Shown here piece by piece: positions 17,701 to 27,037 of a stretch of 64,000 bases of DNA (position 1 is the stretch's first letter; every line of letters starts with the position of its first letter). The translations under genes and the position numbers were made by a program. A model generated the notes under the pieces. It saw nothing but the letters and a program-made list of their open reading frames with translations, was not told the DNA's origin and ran no database searches. The stretch is from NCBI GenBank assembly GCA_963798455.1, contig CAWCTD010000003.1:2914001-2978000 (forward strand). Reading direction: 5' to 3'. The stretch is from CAWCTD01 sp963798455 (lineage in GTDB: Bacteria > Acidobacteriota > Terriglobia > Bryobacterales > Bryobacteraceae).

Positions 17701-19776
17701 CTATCGCAGGCGCTTGTCGAAGAACTCAGCCGCCGCTTGGAACGCTTCCACCCAATGGCGGTGCAGCAGGAACTCGTGGATCTCGTCGGGGAAGATCAAT
17801 TCCTGGAACTCGACCGCTTGCTGGCGGAGAGCCTCCACAAGCCGCACTGTCTGCCCGAACGCGACATTGCGGTCGTCGTCGCCGTGAACCAGCAGCACCG
17901 GGCTCCGCCAGCCCTTCACGTCGGCCATGGGAGACGACTTCAGCGCCAGCCGCAATGCCTCCTGCTGCACCGCCAGATCGTCGGAGGGCAGGAACACCCT
18001 GGTTTCCGAGCGCCAATCGTGCACGCCGTGCAGGTCCACCCCGGCGGCAAACAGGTCCGATGCACGCGCCAGCCCCAGCGCCGTGAGATACCCGCCGTAG
18101 GAGCCTCCCCACAGGCCGATGCGCTTGGGGTCCACGTCAGCCCGGCTCCTCAGGTACTGCCCCGCCCCGACCACGTCGTTGAACTCGCTGGCCCCCACCG
18201 CACCGTAGCTGAGGGCCTCCCGGAACTCCATGCCATAGCCGGCACCGCTGCGATAATTGACCGACAACACCACGTACCCCCGGCTCGCCAGGTATTGGTT
18301 GAACGCGTAAGTGTTGTGGTAGTACTCCATGTAGTGCCAGCCGAGGAGCATCTGGCGGCGCGACCCCCCATGGAAGAAGACCACCGCGGGCCTTCGCTCC
18401 CCACCCGCAAGGTCTGAGGGCAAGAAGATCTGGCCCCGAATCTCCATCCCGTCCGCCGCTTTGAAGCTGACCGTCCGCGGCGCTACCAGCCTGTCCGCCG
18501 GAAAACCAGCGGGCAGAGACTCCGGCGCCACATCGTTCAGCTTCCCCTCGGCCAGCACGAAAGGGCGTCCCGGCTGGCGTGCGTCCGACCGCAGAAACGC
18601 TACCGCGCCCCCCTCCATCACCACCGGCGACCATTCGATGCTCGCTCCCGAGGTCACGCTCGCCGGCGCTCCTTTAGCCACCGGCGTCCTCCAGATGTGG
18701 CGGCGCTCCAGGTCACCTTGGTTCGAAGCGAAGACGACCTCCTTCCCATTGGGACCGAGCGAGGCCCATTCCACCTCGGAGTTCCCTGGCGTGAGCAGCG
18801 CCGCCTCGCCCCCTGCCGCCGGAACCCAGTACAGGTGCGTCCAGCCGTCGCCCTCCCAGGGGAACACGATCCGGTCCCCGGCGGCCCAAAGCAACTGATT
18901 CTCCTCGTCGATGCCGCGGAAAACGCTCCCGCGCCCTTCTTTGGCTCTCCAAACCTCTCGCCCGAGGCCGCTCGACACCTCCGCGATCCGTATCGACCAT
19001 GGCTCGGCGCTGCGCCTCGGCCCGAACAGGGCCAGCACCCGCGCGTTCGGCATCCTGAGGAACGCAATCTTCTTCCCATCCGCCGACCACGCCGGGTCGC
19101 TGTCCCGGTCCACGCTCGGGTCCAGGTAGCGCAGCGTCCCCGCCGCAAGGTCATACACGCCGATGAAGCTGTGGTCCTCCCTGGTGGTCACGAATGCCAG
19201 CCCCGAGCCGTCCGGCGACCACCGCAGTGAGCCGCACTCCCCCCGGGCCTTGATCAACTGAGCAGGCTTGGGCTCCCCTGCAAGCGGGGCCGACCAGATC
19301 TGCCCCTTCTTGACGTACGCCACCCGGTCGCCCTTGGGTGAGACTGCCGGTGAGAACCCTTCGTCCAGCCGGCGCGGCTCTCCTCCAGCCAGCGAAACGA
19401 TCCACAACGCCTGCTCCGCGCCCTCCGGACTGCTCAGCGGATTCGGGTAGTTCCCCTCCCGGCTGGCGGCCCCGCCGCGAACAAACACGAGGGATGCCCC
19501 GTCCGGCGTCCAGCGCAACTGGGAAAGCTCCTGACCGTCATCAACCGTGTAGGCGGTCACCCGCCGCGCCTTGAACTCGGGACCCTCCGCGGCCCAGATG
19601 TTCCGCACACCCTGTGCGTTGAACACCCACGCAAGCCGTGACCCCTTCGGCGCCGCCGTCAGTTCGCTGGCGAACGGCGCGCTCATCACCTGCTCGAGTG
19701 TGAAACCGGGCTGCCCGGCTGTGAATGCCGCTGCCGCGCACATTCCGGCCACGGCCCCCAACATCCGGATTAACAT
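17701..19776 (-). CDS. Exported S9-family prolyl oligopeptidase-like peptidase
   Basis: The 691-residue protein has a signal peptide (to about residue 21), a WD40-like beta-propeller (residues 40-400) and an alpha/beta-hydrolase domain. The catalytic triad is visible: Ser in GLWGGSYGGYL, Asp in VHGDDDRNV and His in DEIHEFLLH. It would cleave peptides in the periplasm or outside the cell. The start is supported by AGGAGG six bases upstream. The upstream region holds a near-perfect palindrome described separately. Confidence 0.92.
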   Translation of the reverse strand: MLIRMLGAVAGMCAAAAFTAGQPGFTLEQVMSAPFASELTAAPKGSRLAWVFNAQGVRNIWAAEGPEFKARRVTAYTVDDGQELSQLRWTPDGASLVFVRGGAASREGNYPNPLSSPEGAEQALWIVSLAGGEPRRLDEGFSPAVSPKGDRVAYVKKGQIWSAPLAGEPKPAQLIKARGECGSLRWSPDGSGLAFVTTREDHSFIGVYDLAAGTLRYLDPSVDRDSDPAWSADGKKIAFLRMPNARVLALFGPRRSAEPWSIRIAEVSSGLGREVWRAKEGRGSVFRGIDEENQLLWAAGDRIVFPWEGDGWTHLYWVPAAGGEAALLTPGNSEVEWASLGPNGKEVVFASNQGDLERRHIWRTPVAKGAPASVTSGASIEWSPVVMEGGAVAFLRSDARQPGRPFVLAEGKLNDVAPESLPAGFPADRLVAPRTVSFKAADGMEIRGQIFLPSDLAGGERRPAVVFFHGGSRRQMLLGWHYMEYYHNTYAFNQYLASRGYVVLSVNYRSGAGYGMEFREALSYGAVGASEFNDVVGAGQYLRSRADVDPKRIGLWGGSYGGYLTALGLARASDLFAAGVDLHGVHDWRSETRVFLPSDDLAVQQEALRLALKSSPMADVKGWRSPVLLVHGDDDRNVAFGQTVRLVEALRQQAVEFQELIFPDEIHEFLLHRHWVEAFQAAAEFFDKRLR

Positions 19777-19787
19777 CGGTCCTCCTC

Positions 19788-19860
19788 ACGGTTATGCTAA
19801 CCGTTTGTTCGCCGTCAGCATAACCCTACCTGCCCGGAACGCTACGGTTAACACTACCGT
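19788..19860. promoter_or_regulatory. Palindromic elements upstream of the S9 peptidase gene
   Basis: ACGGTTA-TGC-TAACCGT (19788-19804) is a perfect 7-base-arm palindrome just before the ribosome binding site of the S9 peptidase gene. A weaker relative, ACGGTTAACACTACCGT, lies at 19844-19860, and GCATAACC at 19818-19825 is inverted to GGTTATGC at 19790-19797. The arrangement could be an operator, or the downstream copy could be a terminator for the preceding minus-strand gene. Confidence 0.4.
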
Positions 19861-22015
19861 TTACAGGTCGATCGCCACCACCTCGTGGTCCAGTACCGGC
19901 GGCACCGTCACCGTGATGGCCCCCGCCGATTCCTGGACCTGCGGCGCCCGCCCCGCCGCCAGCAACTGAACCTTCTTCGCCTTCTTCCCCTCCGGCAGCT
20001 TGATCCGTACTCGCTGCTCCCCGACCGGCATCAGCTCCCGCAGCGGTCCCTTCATCATCATCGGGTTGGTCAGGTTCACCAGGTGGACCGTCATCGAGTC
20101 CTTCTGCCGCCACACCGTCACGTCGAGCACGCCGGACCCGTCACCGTCACCGGCTGTTCCTCGTTGGTCGCCCACTCGACGGCGTTTCGCAGCAGCTTGG
20201 CATGGTCCACGCACATCACTTCCCACAGAACGCCGGTCGATGTCCCAGGGAAAGTAGACGATCCGGCTCGGCCCGATCTCGCGCAGGTACACCTCGGGAT
20301 GTCCGTCTGCGCCACGCGCGGATAGACCTTCTCCATCGGCAGGTCCGGATAGGAGGGGATCAGCGTGAGCGGCGGGTTCGGGAACTTCTCCCGCGCAACC
20401 ACCCCCACACTGAAGGTCCCGTTGATGATCCGCGGCGCGTCCTCCAGCCCGGCCAGCATCGGGTGCTTCGTCGCGTGTTCCAGCGCAGGTAGGAGTTCTG
20501 CATCGGCCCCTCGACCGGGCTCTCGAAGCTCGACGCCGAACAGGTCCGCCAGGCCGAAGTTCTTCCGCCGCACACCCCATTCGTCGTAGAGCGATGTCTC
20601 GAGCGTCGCCACGAGGCTCCCGCCGCGCTTCACGTAATCGCCGCAGCTGCTCGCACTGCGCCTCCGAGAGCGCCGCGATGTTCGGCAGGAGTCAGCATCT
20701 TGAACGGTCGAGGTGCTCGGCGTCCAGCAGCCGGTCGTGCACCATCTCGAACGGAATGCGCGCTTCGACCAGCGCCTGGTACATCCCCCGGATGTGCTCC
20801 TCCACGTTGCGTGCCGCCTTGCCCCCGCCGTAGAACCAGCGGTCTGCTGCGAGTAGACCAGCCCCACGCGCGCCAGCGGCGCCTCGTTGCGCAGGTAGCG
20901 CTCCCATTGCCAGTAGCGCGTGTAGATCTCCTCCACCACGGGCAGCCAGCGCTGGTCGTGCAGCGTCCCGGAGAACTTCGTGAACCACGGCCGCAGGCCG
21001 TTGGCGACCCCGTCGGCCACCCACAGCCGGATCTCCGGCCCGCTCTGCACCGAGTCCTTCCAGCGGTACGGCTCCTCGACGCCGACGCTGAAGATGCCGA
21101 CGATCGGCCTTGCGGCCCAGCGTGGCGCGGTATTCCTTGCCGTTCTTGCCGTTCGCCCACGGCGGCGCCAGGCCCCGCCGCGCCTGCCGGTCGGCGAACA
21201 GCGTGGGCGCCAGCTCGCCGATGGTCTTCATGTCCAGGTCGCTCGTCGCGCCGCCGCCGGTGTTCGGGATGAACGCACGCGTCGGGATTGATCTCGCGGA
21301 TCTCCGCGTCCCACAGCCGCCACAGCTCGAACAGCCGTTGCTGCCGCCAGAGAATGTAGGCCCGCCGCGCCGGGTCCTGCGGGTCGTCGGTGCGCGGCAG
21401 ATCCATGCCCGCAGTAGCGCGCGGAAGTTGCGCCGGCAGTGCTCGCAGTAGCACATGCCCGAGCCGTCCCAGCGGTTGATGAAGATGCCGTCCACCTGGT
21501 AGCGCGACATGATCTCCCTCGTCACCTCGGTCATGAACTCGAAGTTGTACGGGCCCAGCGCGCAGGTGACCCACATCTCCGGCGAGGCCCAGTGCCGCCG
21601 CTTCTGCCCATCGGCCTCCACCGCGATCCAGTCCGGGTGCGCCTGCGTAGACGTCGTCGTAGGTGGCGTGCGGATCGGTGCGCGCGATGACCACCATGCC
21701 CAGCTTGCGGCAGCCCGCGAACAGTTCGCCGAACGCGTCGCGGTCGCCCAGCCACGCGCTGCGGTGATGGAACGGGATCTTGGTCGGATAGTAGGCCACG
21801 CAGCCGCCGGCGCTCAGGCAGGCCGCGTCGGCGTGTACGCGCTTGAAGTAATCGAGCCAGAACTGGGGGTCGAACTTGCCCGGGTCGTCCTCGACCAGCG
21901 TGAGCTGCGCCCAGCGCATCGGCCGGTCGAACTTCGCCAGGTCATCGTCGGCCGCGGCCAGGTTCGCCACTGCCGGCGCGGCGGCCGACACCGCTACAAA
22001 TTCCCTTCGAGTCAT
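19861..22015 (-). pseudogene. Exported glycosidase-like protein with beta-galactosidase-type trimerisation region, about ten frameshifts
   Basis: The N-terminus MTRREFVAVSAAAPAVANLA is a Tat-type signal. Recognisable TIM-barrel stretches follow in alternating frames: PMRWAQLTLVEDDPGKFDPQ, VDGIFINRWDGSGMCYCEHC, RYWQWERYLRNEAPLARVGL and a C-terminal ELMPVGEQRVRIKLPEGKKA. The layout resembles the uncharacterised exported glycosidase-like proteins with a beta-galactosidase trimerisation domain found in Acidobacteria and Planctomycetes. Approximate frame switches lie near 21645, 21410, 21280, 21105, 20845, 20700, 20290, 20240 and 20140. Every segment stays highly conserved and flanking genes are intact, so clustered assembly errors are more likely than slow decay. 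Some true mutation cannot be excluded. Confidence 0.65.
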
Positions 22016-22027
22016 GGATGCGTCTCC

Positions 22028-22717
22028 TTACTTCTGCCCATAAGTGGCCGTTGCGCCGTGCTTGCGGAAGAAGTGCTTGTCCCGGTGAACCGCGGTGAGC
22101 GCCTGAGCCTCCGGGCGGACCGCTAGGCTGTACAGCGTGGTCCGGGCGAGTTCCTCCAGAATCACCGCGTAGAGCGCCGCCTCGCCGGCCGACTTGCCCC
22201 AGGTGAACGGCCCGTGCCCCGCCACCAGCGCCGCGGGAATCTCCAGAGGATCACACCCCGCGAACCGCCGTATGATCGCCTGTCCCGTGTTCCACTCGTA
22301 GTCCTTCTGGATCTCGGCCGTCGTCAGCTCTTCTGTGACGGGCACCGCCCCGCGGAAGTAATCCGCGTGCGTCGTTCCAAGACAGGGGATCTCGCGCCGC
22401 GCCTGCGCCCAGGCCGTGGCGCATGTGGAGTGCGTGTGTACCACGCCAGCGACCGCCGGGAACGAGCGGTACAGCGCCAGGTGCGTCGGCAGATCGGACG
22501 AGGGGCGCAGGCTCCCTTCCACGGTGCGCCCCTCCAGGTCCGTGATCACAAGGTCCAGGGGCGTCATCTTCTCGTAGGGCACCCCGCTCGGCTTGATGAC
22601 GACCAAGCCTTCCCCGCGGCTGATGCCGCTGGCATTGCCGAACGTGTAGATCACCAAGTTGTGGCGAACCAGCTCCAGGTTCGCCTCCAGCACCTCTTCG
22701 CGCAACGAGTCGAGCAT
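22028..22717 (-). CDS. araD: L-ribulose-5-phosphate 4-epimerase (class II aldolase family)
   Basis: The 229-residue cytoplasmic enzyme interconverts L-ribulose-5-phosphate and D-xylulose-5-phosphate in arabinose use. It shows YTFGNASGI and KPSGVPYEKM (phosphate binding), SSDLPTHLALY and VVHTHSTCATAWAQ (zinc-binding His pair), and CLGTTHADYFRG. The third zinc His is in VAGHGPFTWG. Length and motif order match AraD rather than fuculose aldolase. It lies 12 bases after the frameshifted glycosidase-like gene start region and 60 bases from the ETF alpha gene on the same strand, with no araA or araB in view. Confidence 0.9.
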   Translation of the reverse strand: MLDSLREEVLEANLELVRHNLVIYTFGNASGISRGEGLVVIKPSGVPYEKMTPLDLVITDLEGRTVEGSLRPSSDLPTHLALYRSFPAVAGVVHTHSTCATAWAQARREIPCLGTTHADYFRGAVPVTEELTTAEIQKDYEWNTGQAIIRRFAGCDPLEIPAALVAGHGPFTWGKSAGEAALYAVILEELARTTLYSLAVRPEAQALTAVHRDKHFFRKHGATATYGQK

Positions 22718-22777
22718 GTCTGAATTGTCTCAGGAATCCGGCGCGGAGGCATGTCTTCACGCCGTCGCGTCATGCCC

Positions 22778-23800
22778 TTACGTGGCCACGAGCGCGTTGA
22801 CCTTGGCCATCACTTCAAAGGCATCGGCCACATAGAGGACATCCGTCTTGCCGTGAGCCCAGCCGCAGTTCGGGTCCAGGTTCACCGCGCGGCGCTCGTT
22901 GACGAACCGCCAGCCCACGACGTGAGGTTCCTCGCCGTGGCAGCAAGTAGCGAGACCCTTGGGGTGCCGTGGCGTTGAGCCTGTCTGGCCAACCTGGTTC
23001 AGGTGAGTCACGAAGGGAAGTACAGCCTGTCCCTCCGTTCCGAGGTCCACAAGCGATTTACTGCTGCCGAGCGACGACTGGCTCCTGCGCAGAAACTCCA
23101 TGATCAGCTGGCCGGCTTGCTCGACGTGCGCCTTGCCGTCGGACTGTTTCTTCGTCCAGCCGGCGCCCGCGACAAACAGCAGTTCGGCGTCCGGCCGGAT
23201 GGTTTGCTCGTCCGCCTTCGGGGCCCTGTAGTCCAGGAAAGCCGTTCTCGAGGAAGCCGTCACGGGCGTCAATTCCAGTGAGACAGCTTGGGGCTCGCCC
23301 GTCCAGGGCTGATAGCAGCCGCAGTCCACGAGGATGAACCACGGCCGCTGGGTGCGCGTCAGAGACGCCTCCATCCGCTGGCGGTAGTACCAGCGGGCGA
23401 CGGTGATCTCTTCGTTCTCAATAGCGATGCCCGTCACGTGCGTGTCCACCCGCCCGTTGAGCCGTTGGGCGGCGCCCGCCAGGCACCGCGACCAGCGGGA
23501 CGTGGCAGGCGCGATCACGACCGTCGCGCCGGCGGTCCGCGCGAGAGCCTCGGCAGCCGCGGCGTCGGTTGCATAGCGTGGCTGGGTGAAGTCAGCGCCG
23601 GCAACTCCCAACCAGCGGCTTGCGCCGCAGGAGCCTGTCTGAGCCGCCGCTGAACCAACGTCCAGGCCGGCCAACCCGACTGCCAGGCTGGACCCGGCTA
23701 CTGCTCCCTGTAAGGATTTCGCCGCGGCCAGCGCCTCCCGGGCCGGCTTGGCCAGCGATCCATCGGCTTCTACATGTGCGAGTACGAGAATCGTTTCCAT
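22778..23800 (-). CDS. etfA: Electron transfer flavoprotein subunit alpha, divergent
   Basis: The 340-residue protein has an ETF N-terminal domain (METILVLAHVEADGSL, then ATVVIAPATSRWSRCLAG) and a C-terminal FAD-type domain with LLFVAGAGW and NQVGQTGST. ETF heterodimers carry electrons from acyl-CoA or other dehydrogenases to ETF:quinone oxidoreductase. The C-terminal region departs from the canonical form. Where most ETF alpha proteins read ACGISGAIQH, this reads ATCCHGEEPHVV, and the end reads VLYVADAFEVM. The start at 23800 follows the ETF beta stop by 16 bases, so they form one operon. Confidence 0.8.
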   Translation of the reverse strand: METILVLAHVEADGSLAKPAREALAAAKSLQGAVAGSSLAVGLAGLDVGSAAAQTGSCGASRWLGVAGADFTQPRYATDAAAAEALARTAGATVVIAPATSRWSRCLAGAAQRLNGRVDTHVTGIAIENEEITVARWYYRQRMEASLTRTQRPWFILVDCGCYQPWTGEPQAVSLELTPVTASSRTAFLDYRAPKADEQTIRPDAELLFVAGAGWTKKQSDGKAHVEQAGQLIMEFLRRSQSSLGSSKSLVDLGTEGQAVLPFVTHLNQVGQTGSTPRHPKGLATCCHGEEPHVVGWRFVNERRAVNLDPNCGWAHGKTDVLYVADAFEVMAKVNALVAT

Positions 23801-23816
23801 GTCCGCTCCCACGGGC

Positions 23817-24626
23817 CTACTTGGTTCTGATCCAGCCGACGATCTCACGCGCAATCTCATCCGCGGAGAGATCTCTGACGATTTTCGTCTCCCGGCGCTG
23901 GCTCGGCACCTTGACGCTCAAGTAGCTCAGTCCGTCCGCGCCGGCCTTGGCCGGCTTGGCACGCTGGAGCGCGGGCATGATGGCCCGCATGTTCGCCATG
24001 CCGACCTGGGGATTGTTGGGAGGCTCCGGCAGATTGCCTGTCGCCCAGCCGAGCACCGCCGGCGGTCCGGCGCACTCCGAAAGCTGGTGTTTGCCACCTT
24101 CGACGCGCTCCAGAATTCGCAGGGACCCGTGCTCCGCGACCGTCAGCTCGTCTACACCCTGGAACTGATCCAAAACTCCCAGCCGCTCACCGACCATCTG
24201 CATTGTGGCGCCCGCGCCGCGCGAAGCCGACTCCCAGCCGCCGAACAGCAACAGTCGCGAGCGGTCGAGCCCGGCGATACCCTGAATCGCCTCGGCCAGA
24301 ACGGCGGCCACTTCGAAGGCGTCCGTAAAGCCTCCCGAGGGTCCGTCCAGCGCCACCAGCTCGAAGGGGACCTTCTGCGCCACGGTCATCATCACCTGCT
24401 GGAGCTTGGCCTTGGGGCTCAGGCTGACCAGCCAGACTTTGCTGCCGGGAACCTTTTTCGCCAGATGCGCAGCTTCATAGAGCGCGTGCCCGGCCCAGGG
24501 ATCGAGCACCGCGGGCAGCATCATCTCATTCTTCAGCGAGGGACCGGCCGGGCCGGTCACTGGCTCCAGGGTTTGCAGGGGGTCGGGAACAATGCTCCCG
24601 CAGACCACAATGTGAAAGGACTGCAT
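23817..24626 (-). CDS. etfB: Electron transfer flavoprotein subunit beta
   Basis: The 269-residue protein has the ETF beta fold with HIVVCGSIVPDPLQTLEP at the N-terminus and NEMMLPAVLDPWAGHALYEA. The AMP-binding-type stretch is DRSRLLLFGGWESASRG. KVPSQRRETKIVRDLSADEI follows at the C-terminus. It pairs with the alpha subunit downstream. A TATACT box lies on the minus strand at 24633-24638, only six bases before the ATG, so the message may be leaderless; this is an inference. Confidence 0.85.
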   Translation of the reverse strand: MQSFHIVVCGSIVPDPLQTLEPVTGPAGPSLKNEMMLPAVLDPWAGHALYEAAHLAKKVPGSKVWLVSLSPKAKLQQVMMTVAQKVPFELVALDGPSGGFTDAFEVAAVLAEAIQGIAGLDRSRLLLFGGWESASRGAGATMQMVGERLGVLDQFQGVDELTVAEHGSLRILERVEGGKHQLSECAGPPAVLGWATGNLPEPPNNPQVGMANMRAIMPALQRAKPAKAGADGLSYLSVKVPSQRRETKIVRDLSADEIAREIVGWIRTK

Positions 24627-24762
24627 CCTTTTAGTATATTCGGCGAACGGTCAGCCGCTCGGGGGGCTTCTAGCCGGCTTAAAAGACGGGACTTAGCTGA
24701 ATGGTAGGATCGCCTCAGACGGCCTTGAACCGTCTGGAGCATCTCGGCCTGGTGACGGCGTT

Positions 24763-25029
24763 GTGCCGCTGCTGCTCCGACTTTTCCAAGGCTCCTCCCG
24801 GGACGATCACAGTTCGCCAGGGGACATTTTTCGGCATTCCAACTGGAATGTGTACCACGCGTTCAATTGCAGGGAAACGCTGGGACTCCTGCATGAGCAC
24901 GGCATCCGGGTGGTCATTTGTGAGCCGAATCCGCCCGACGGAGTCTGGAAGACACTGTTGGACGAGGTTGAAGCCATGCCGGCACGGCCGTTGCGGCGGC
25001 GTACCCGAATGGGGCCAAGACAAGCAGTC
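24763..25029 (+). pseudogene. Degenerate CheY-like receiver domain remnant
   Basis: In this frame the peptide reads DDHSSPGDIFRHSNWNVYHA, then CRETLGLLHEHGIRVVICEP and DGVWKTLLDEVEAMPARPLR. This matches the first two-thirds of a response-regulator receiver: an acidic start, alpha1-beta2, and the beta3 strand where the phospho-acceptor position is Glu rather than Asp. The beta4-alpha5 part with the conserved Lys is missing, and the frame then runs into the ffh promoter. It is the only recognisable content of the 464-base stretch between etfB and ffh. Confidence 0.5.
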
Positions 25030-25040
25030 GGAACGCCCTT

Positions 25041-25046
25041 TATAAT
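25041..25046 (+). promoter_or_regulatory. Candidate -10 box for the ffh operon
   Basis: A perfect TATAAT lies 45 bases before the ffh start in otherwise GC-rich DNA. No clear -35 box is visible at the proper distance, so this is a candidate only. Confidence 0.45.
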
Positions 25047-25090
25047 GAAAGGACCATCCGATCGCGGCCGCGGGCCGCCGCTAGCGAACC

Positions 25091-26431
25091 ATGTTTGAGA
25101 ACCTTTCGGAAAAGCTGCAGCGGGTCTTCAAGAGCCTGCGCGGCGAGGGAAAGCTGACGCCTGAGAATATGGAGCAGGCGCTGAAGAAGATTCGCGTCGC
25201 CCTGCTCGAGGCCGACGTGCATTTCCGGGTGGTGAAGCAGTTCATCGAGAGTGTGAAGCAGAAGGCCATGGGCGAGGAGGTGCTGACGGCTCTCTCGCCC
25301 GCGCAACAGGTCATCAAGATCGTCCACGAGGAGCTGACACGGACCCTGGGCAGCCACCAGTCCCGATTGCGGTTCTCCAATGAGCCCCCAACGGTGATCC
25401 TGATGGTGGGCCTTCAGGGCTCGGGCAAGACCACCACCACGGGCAAGCTGGCGCGCTGGCTGAGCCGGAATGGACACAGCCCGCTGATGGTTTCGGTGGA
25501 CGTGTACCGGCCCGCGGCCCGCCACCAGTTGAGCGTCATCGCACGGGACGTGCAGCTCCCGGTGTACGAGGGCGCGCCGGAGGAGAAGACCCCCGGCGAA
25601 CTGGCCCGCGGAGCGCGGCGCGAGGCCGCGCAGACCGGCCGCGACGTGATCCTTGTGGACACGGCCGGGCGGCTGCACATCGACGAGGAGCTCATGCGGG
25701 AGCTCCAAGAGTTGAGGGAACTGCTGGCGCCCGCGGAGATCCTGTTCGTGGCAGACGCGATGACCGGCCAGGACGCGGTCAAGAGCGCCGAGGAGTTCCA
25801 CAAGCGCCTGGGGATCACCGGAGCCATCCTGACCAAGATGGACGGTGACGCTCGGGGCGGCGGAGCGTTGTCGATACGGCACGTGACAGGGCAGCCGCTG
25901 AAGTTCGTGGGCGTGGGGGAGAAGTTCGACGCTCTGGAGCCTTTTCACCCAGATCGAATCGCCTCCCGGATCCTCGGCATGGGCGACGTGCTCTCCTTGA
26001 TCGAGAAGGTGGGGCAGGCTGTCGATCAGAAGAAGGTCGAGGAGACGCAGCGTAAGATCCTGGACAACGACTTCACGCTCGAGGATTTCCGCGATCAGTT
26101 GCGGCAGATCCGGAAGCTGGGGCCGCTGGAGTCCGTCCTGTCCATGCTTCCCGGCCTGGGGCCGCTCAAGAACCTGAAAGACGTGAAGGTGGATGAAGGA
26201 CAGGTGACGCGCGTGGTGGCCATCATCGATTCGATGACTTTCAAGGAGCGCGCCAACCACATGATTATCAACGGCTCGCGCCGCCGCCGGATCGCCCGGG
26301 GCAGCGGGACGTCGGTGCAAGAGATCAACCAACTGCTGAAACAATACGCGCAAGCGCGTAAGATGATGAAGAGCTTATCCGGCGGCTTCATGGGGAAGCG
26401 CCTGGGCAAGATGATGTTGCCCGGGATGTGA
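25091..26431 (+). CDS. ffh: Signal recognition particle protein Ffh (SRP54)
   Basis: The 446-residue GTPase binds 4.5S RNA and signal sequences of nascent membrane proteins and delivers ribosomes to FtsY. The N-domain starts MFENLSEKLQRVFKSLRGEG. The P-loop GLQGSGKTTTTGKLA is near residue 105, DTAGRLHID and TKMDGDARGG are further GTPase motifs, and the methionine-rich M domain ends MMLPGM. It heads the ribosome/tRNA-modification operon that runs to 33 kb. Confidence 0.97.
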   Translation: MFENLSEKLQRVFKSLRGEGKLTPENMEQALKKIRVALLEADVHFRVVKQFIESVKQKAMGEEVLTALSPAQQVIKIVHEELTRTLGSHQSRLRFSNEPPTVILMVGLQGSGKTTTTGKLARWLSRNGHSPLMVSVDVYRPAARHQLSVIARDVQLPVYEGAPEEKTPGELARGARREAAQTGRDVILVDTAGRLHIDEELMRELQELRELLAPAEILFVADAMTGQDAVKSAEEFHKRLGITGAILTKMDGDARGGGALSIRHVTGQPLKFVGVGEKFDALEPFHPDRIASRILGMGDVLSLIEKVGQAVDQKKVEETQRKILDNDFTLEDFRDQLRQIRKLGPLESVLSMLPGLGPLKNLKDVKVDEGQVTRVVAIIDSMTFKERANHMIINGSRRRRIARGSGTSVQEINQLLKQYAQARKMMKSLSGGFMGKRLGKMMLPGM

Positions 26432-26472
26432 CTTCCCGATGAAAGACGCGGAAGCGCGGGAGCACGAGAAGA

Positions 26473-26724
26473 ATGCTGATGATCCGACTGGCGCGGTTCG
26501 GCGCCAAGAAGAAACCGACCTACCGGGTCGTGGTGATTGAGAAGGAAAAGGCCCGGGACGGGCGTTCCGTGGAAGTAGTGGGACACTACAATCCTGCGTC
26601 GCGTCCCGCAACAGTGCACTTGGAGCATGAGCGCATTGCTCACTGGATCCATGCGGGGGCAAAACCCTCCGATACAGTGGCGCGGCTGCTGAAGAATAAT
26701 CCGGCGCCGGCGCCGGTGGCCTAG
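26473..26724 (+). CDS. rpsP: 30S ribosomal protein S16
   Basis: The 83-residue protein has the S16 signature IRLARFGAKKKPTYRVVV at the N-terminus, then VGHYNPASRP. It is part of the body of the 30S subunit. It follows ffh by 41 bases in the classic ffh-rpsP-rimM-trmD-rplS order. Confidence 0.97.
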   Translation: MLMIRLARFGAKKKPTYRVVVIEKEKARDGRSVEVVGHYNPASRPATVHLEHERIAHWIHAGAKPSDTVARLLKNNPAPAPVA

Positions 26725-26788
26725 TGACAACTGCCGCGTCCTCCGCGCCCAGGCAGAGTGCTATCATCGAAGCATAAGGAGGCCCAGG

Positions 26789-27028
26789 GTGGCGGGGATG
26801 AAAGAACTGGTGGAAGACATTGCGAAGGCTCTTGTGGACATCCCAGACCAAGTAGCCGTGCGAGAAGTGCAAGGAGAACAGGTCACCGTTCTGGAGCTGA
26901 GAGTGGCCCAGAGCGACCTGGGTAAAGTGATCGGCAAGCAGGGACGGACAGCGCGGTCGATCCGCACCATCCTTGGCGCAGCCGGCATGAAACTCAACCG
27001 GCGCTTTACGCTGGAGATCCTGGAGTAA
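26789..27028 (+). CDS. khpA: KH-domain RNA-binding protein KhpA
   Basis: The 79-residue protein is a single KH domain with the GxxG loop VIGKQGRTARSIRTIL near residue 50. Proteins of this size between rpsP and rimM are KhpA, which pairs with KhpB (EloR/Jag) in RNA binding and control of cell elongation in some bacteria. The start is GTG at 26789, with AAGGAGGCCC just upstream as a strong ribosome binding site. Confidence 0.92.
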   Translation: MAGMKELVEDIAKALVDIPDQVAVREVQGEQVTVLELRVAQSDLGKVIGKQGRTARSIRTILGAAGMKLNRRFTLEILE

Positions 27029-27037
27029 GGCACGGGC

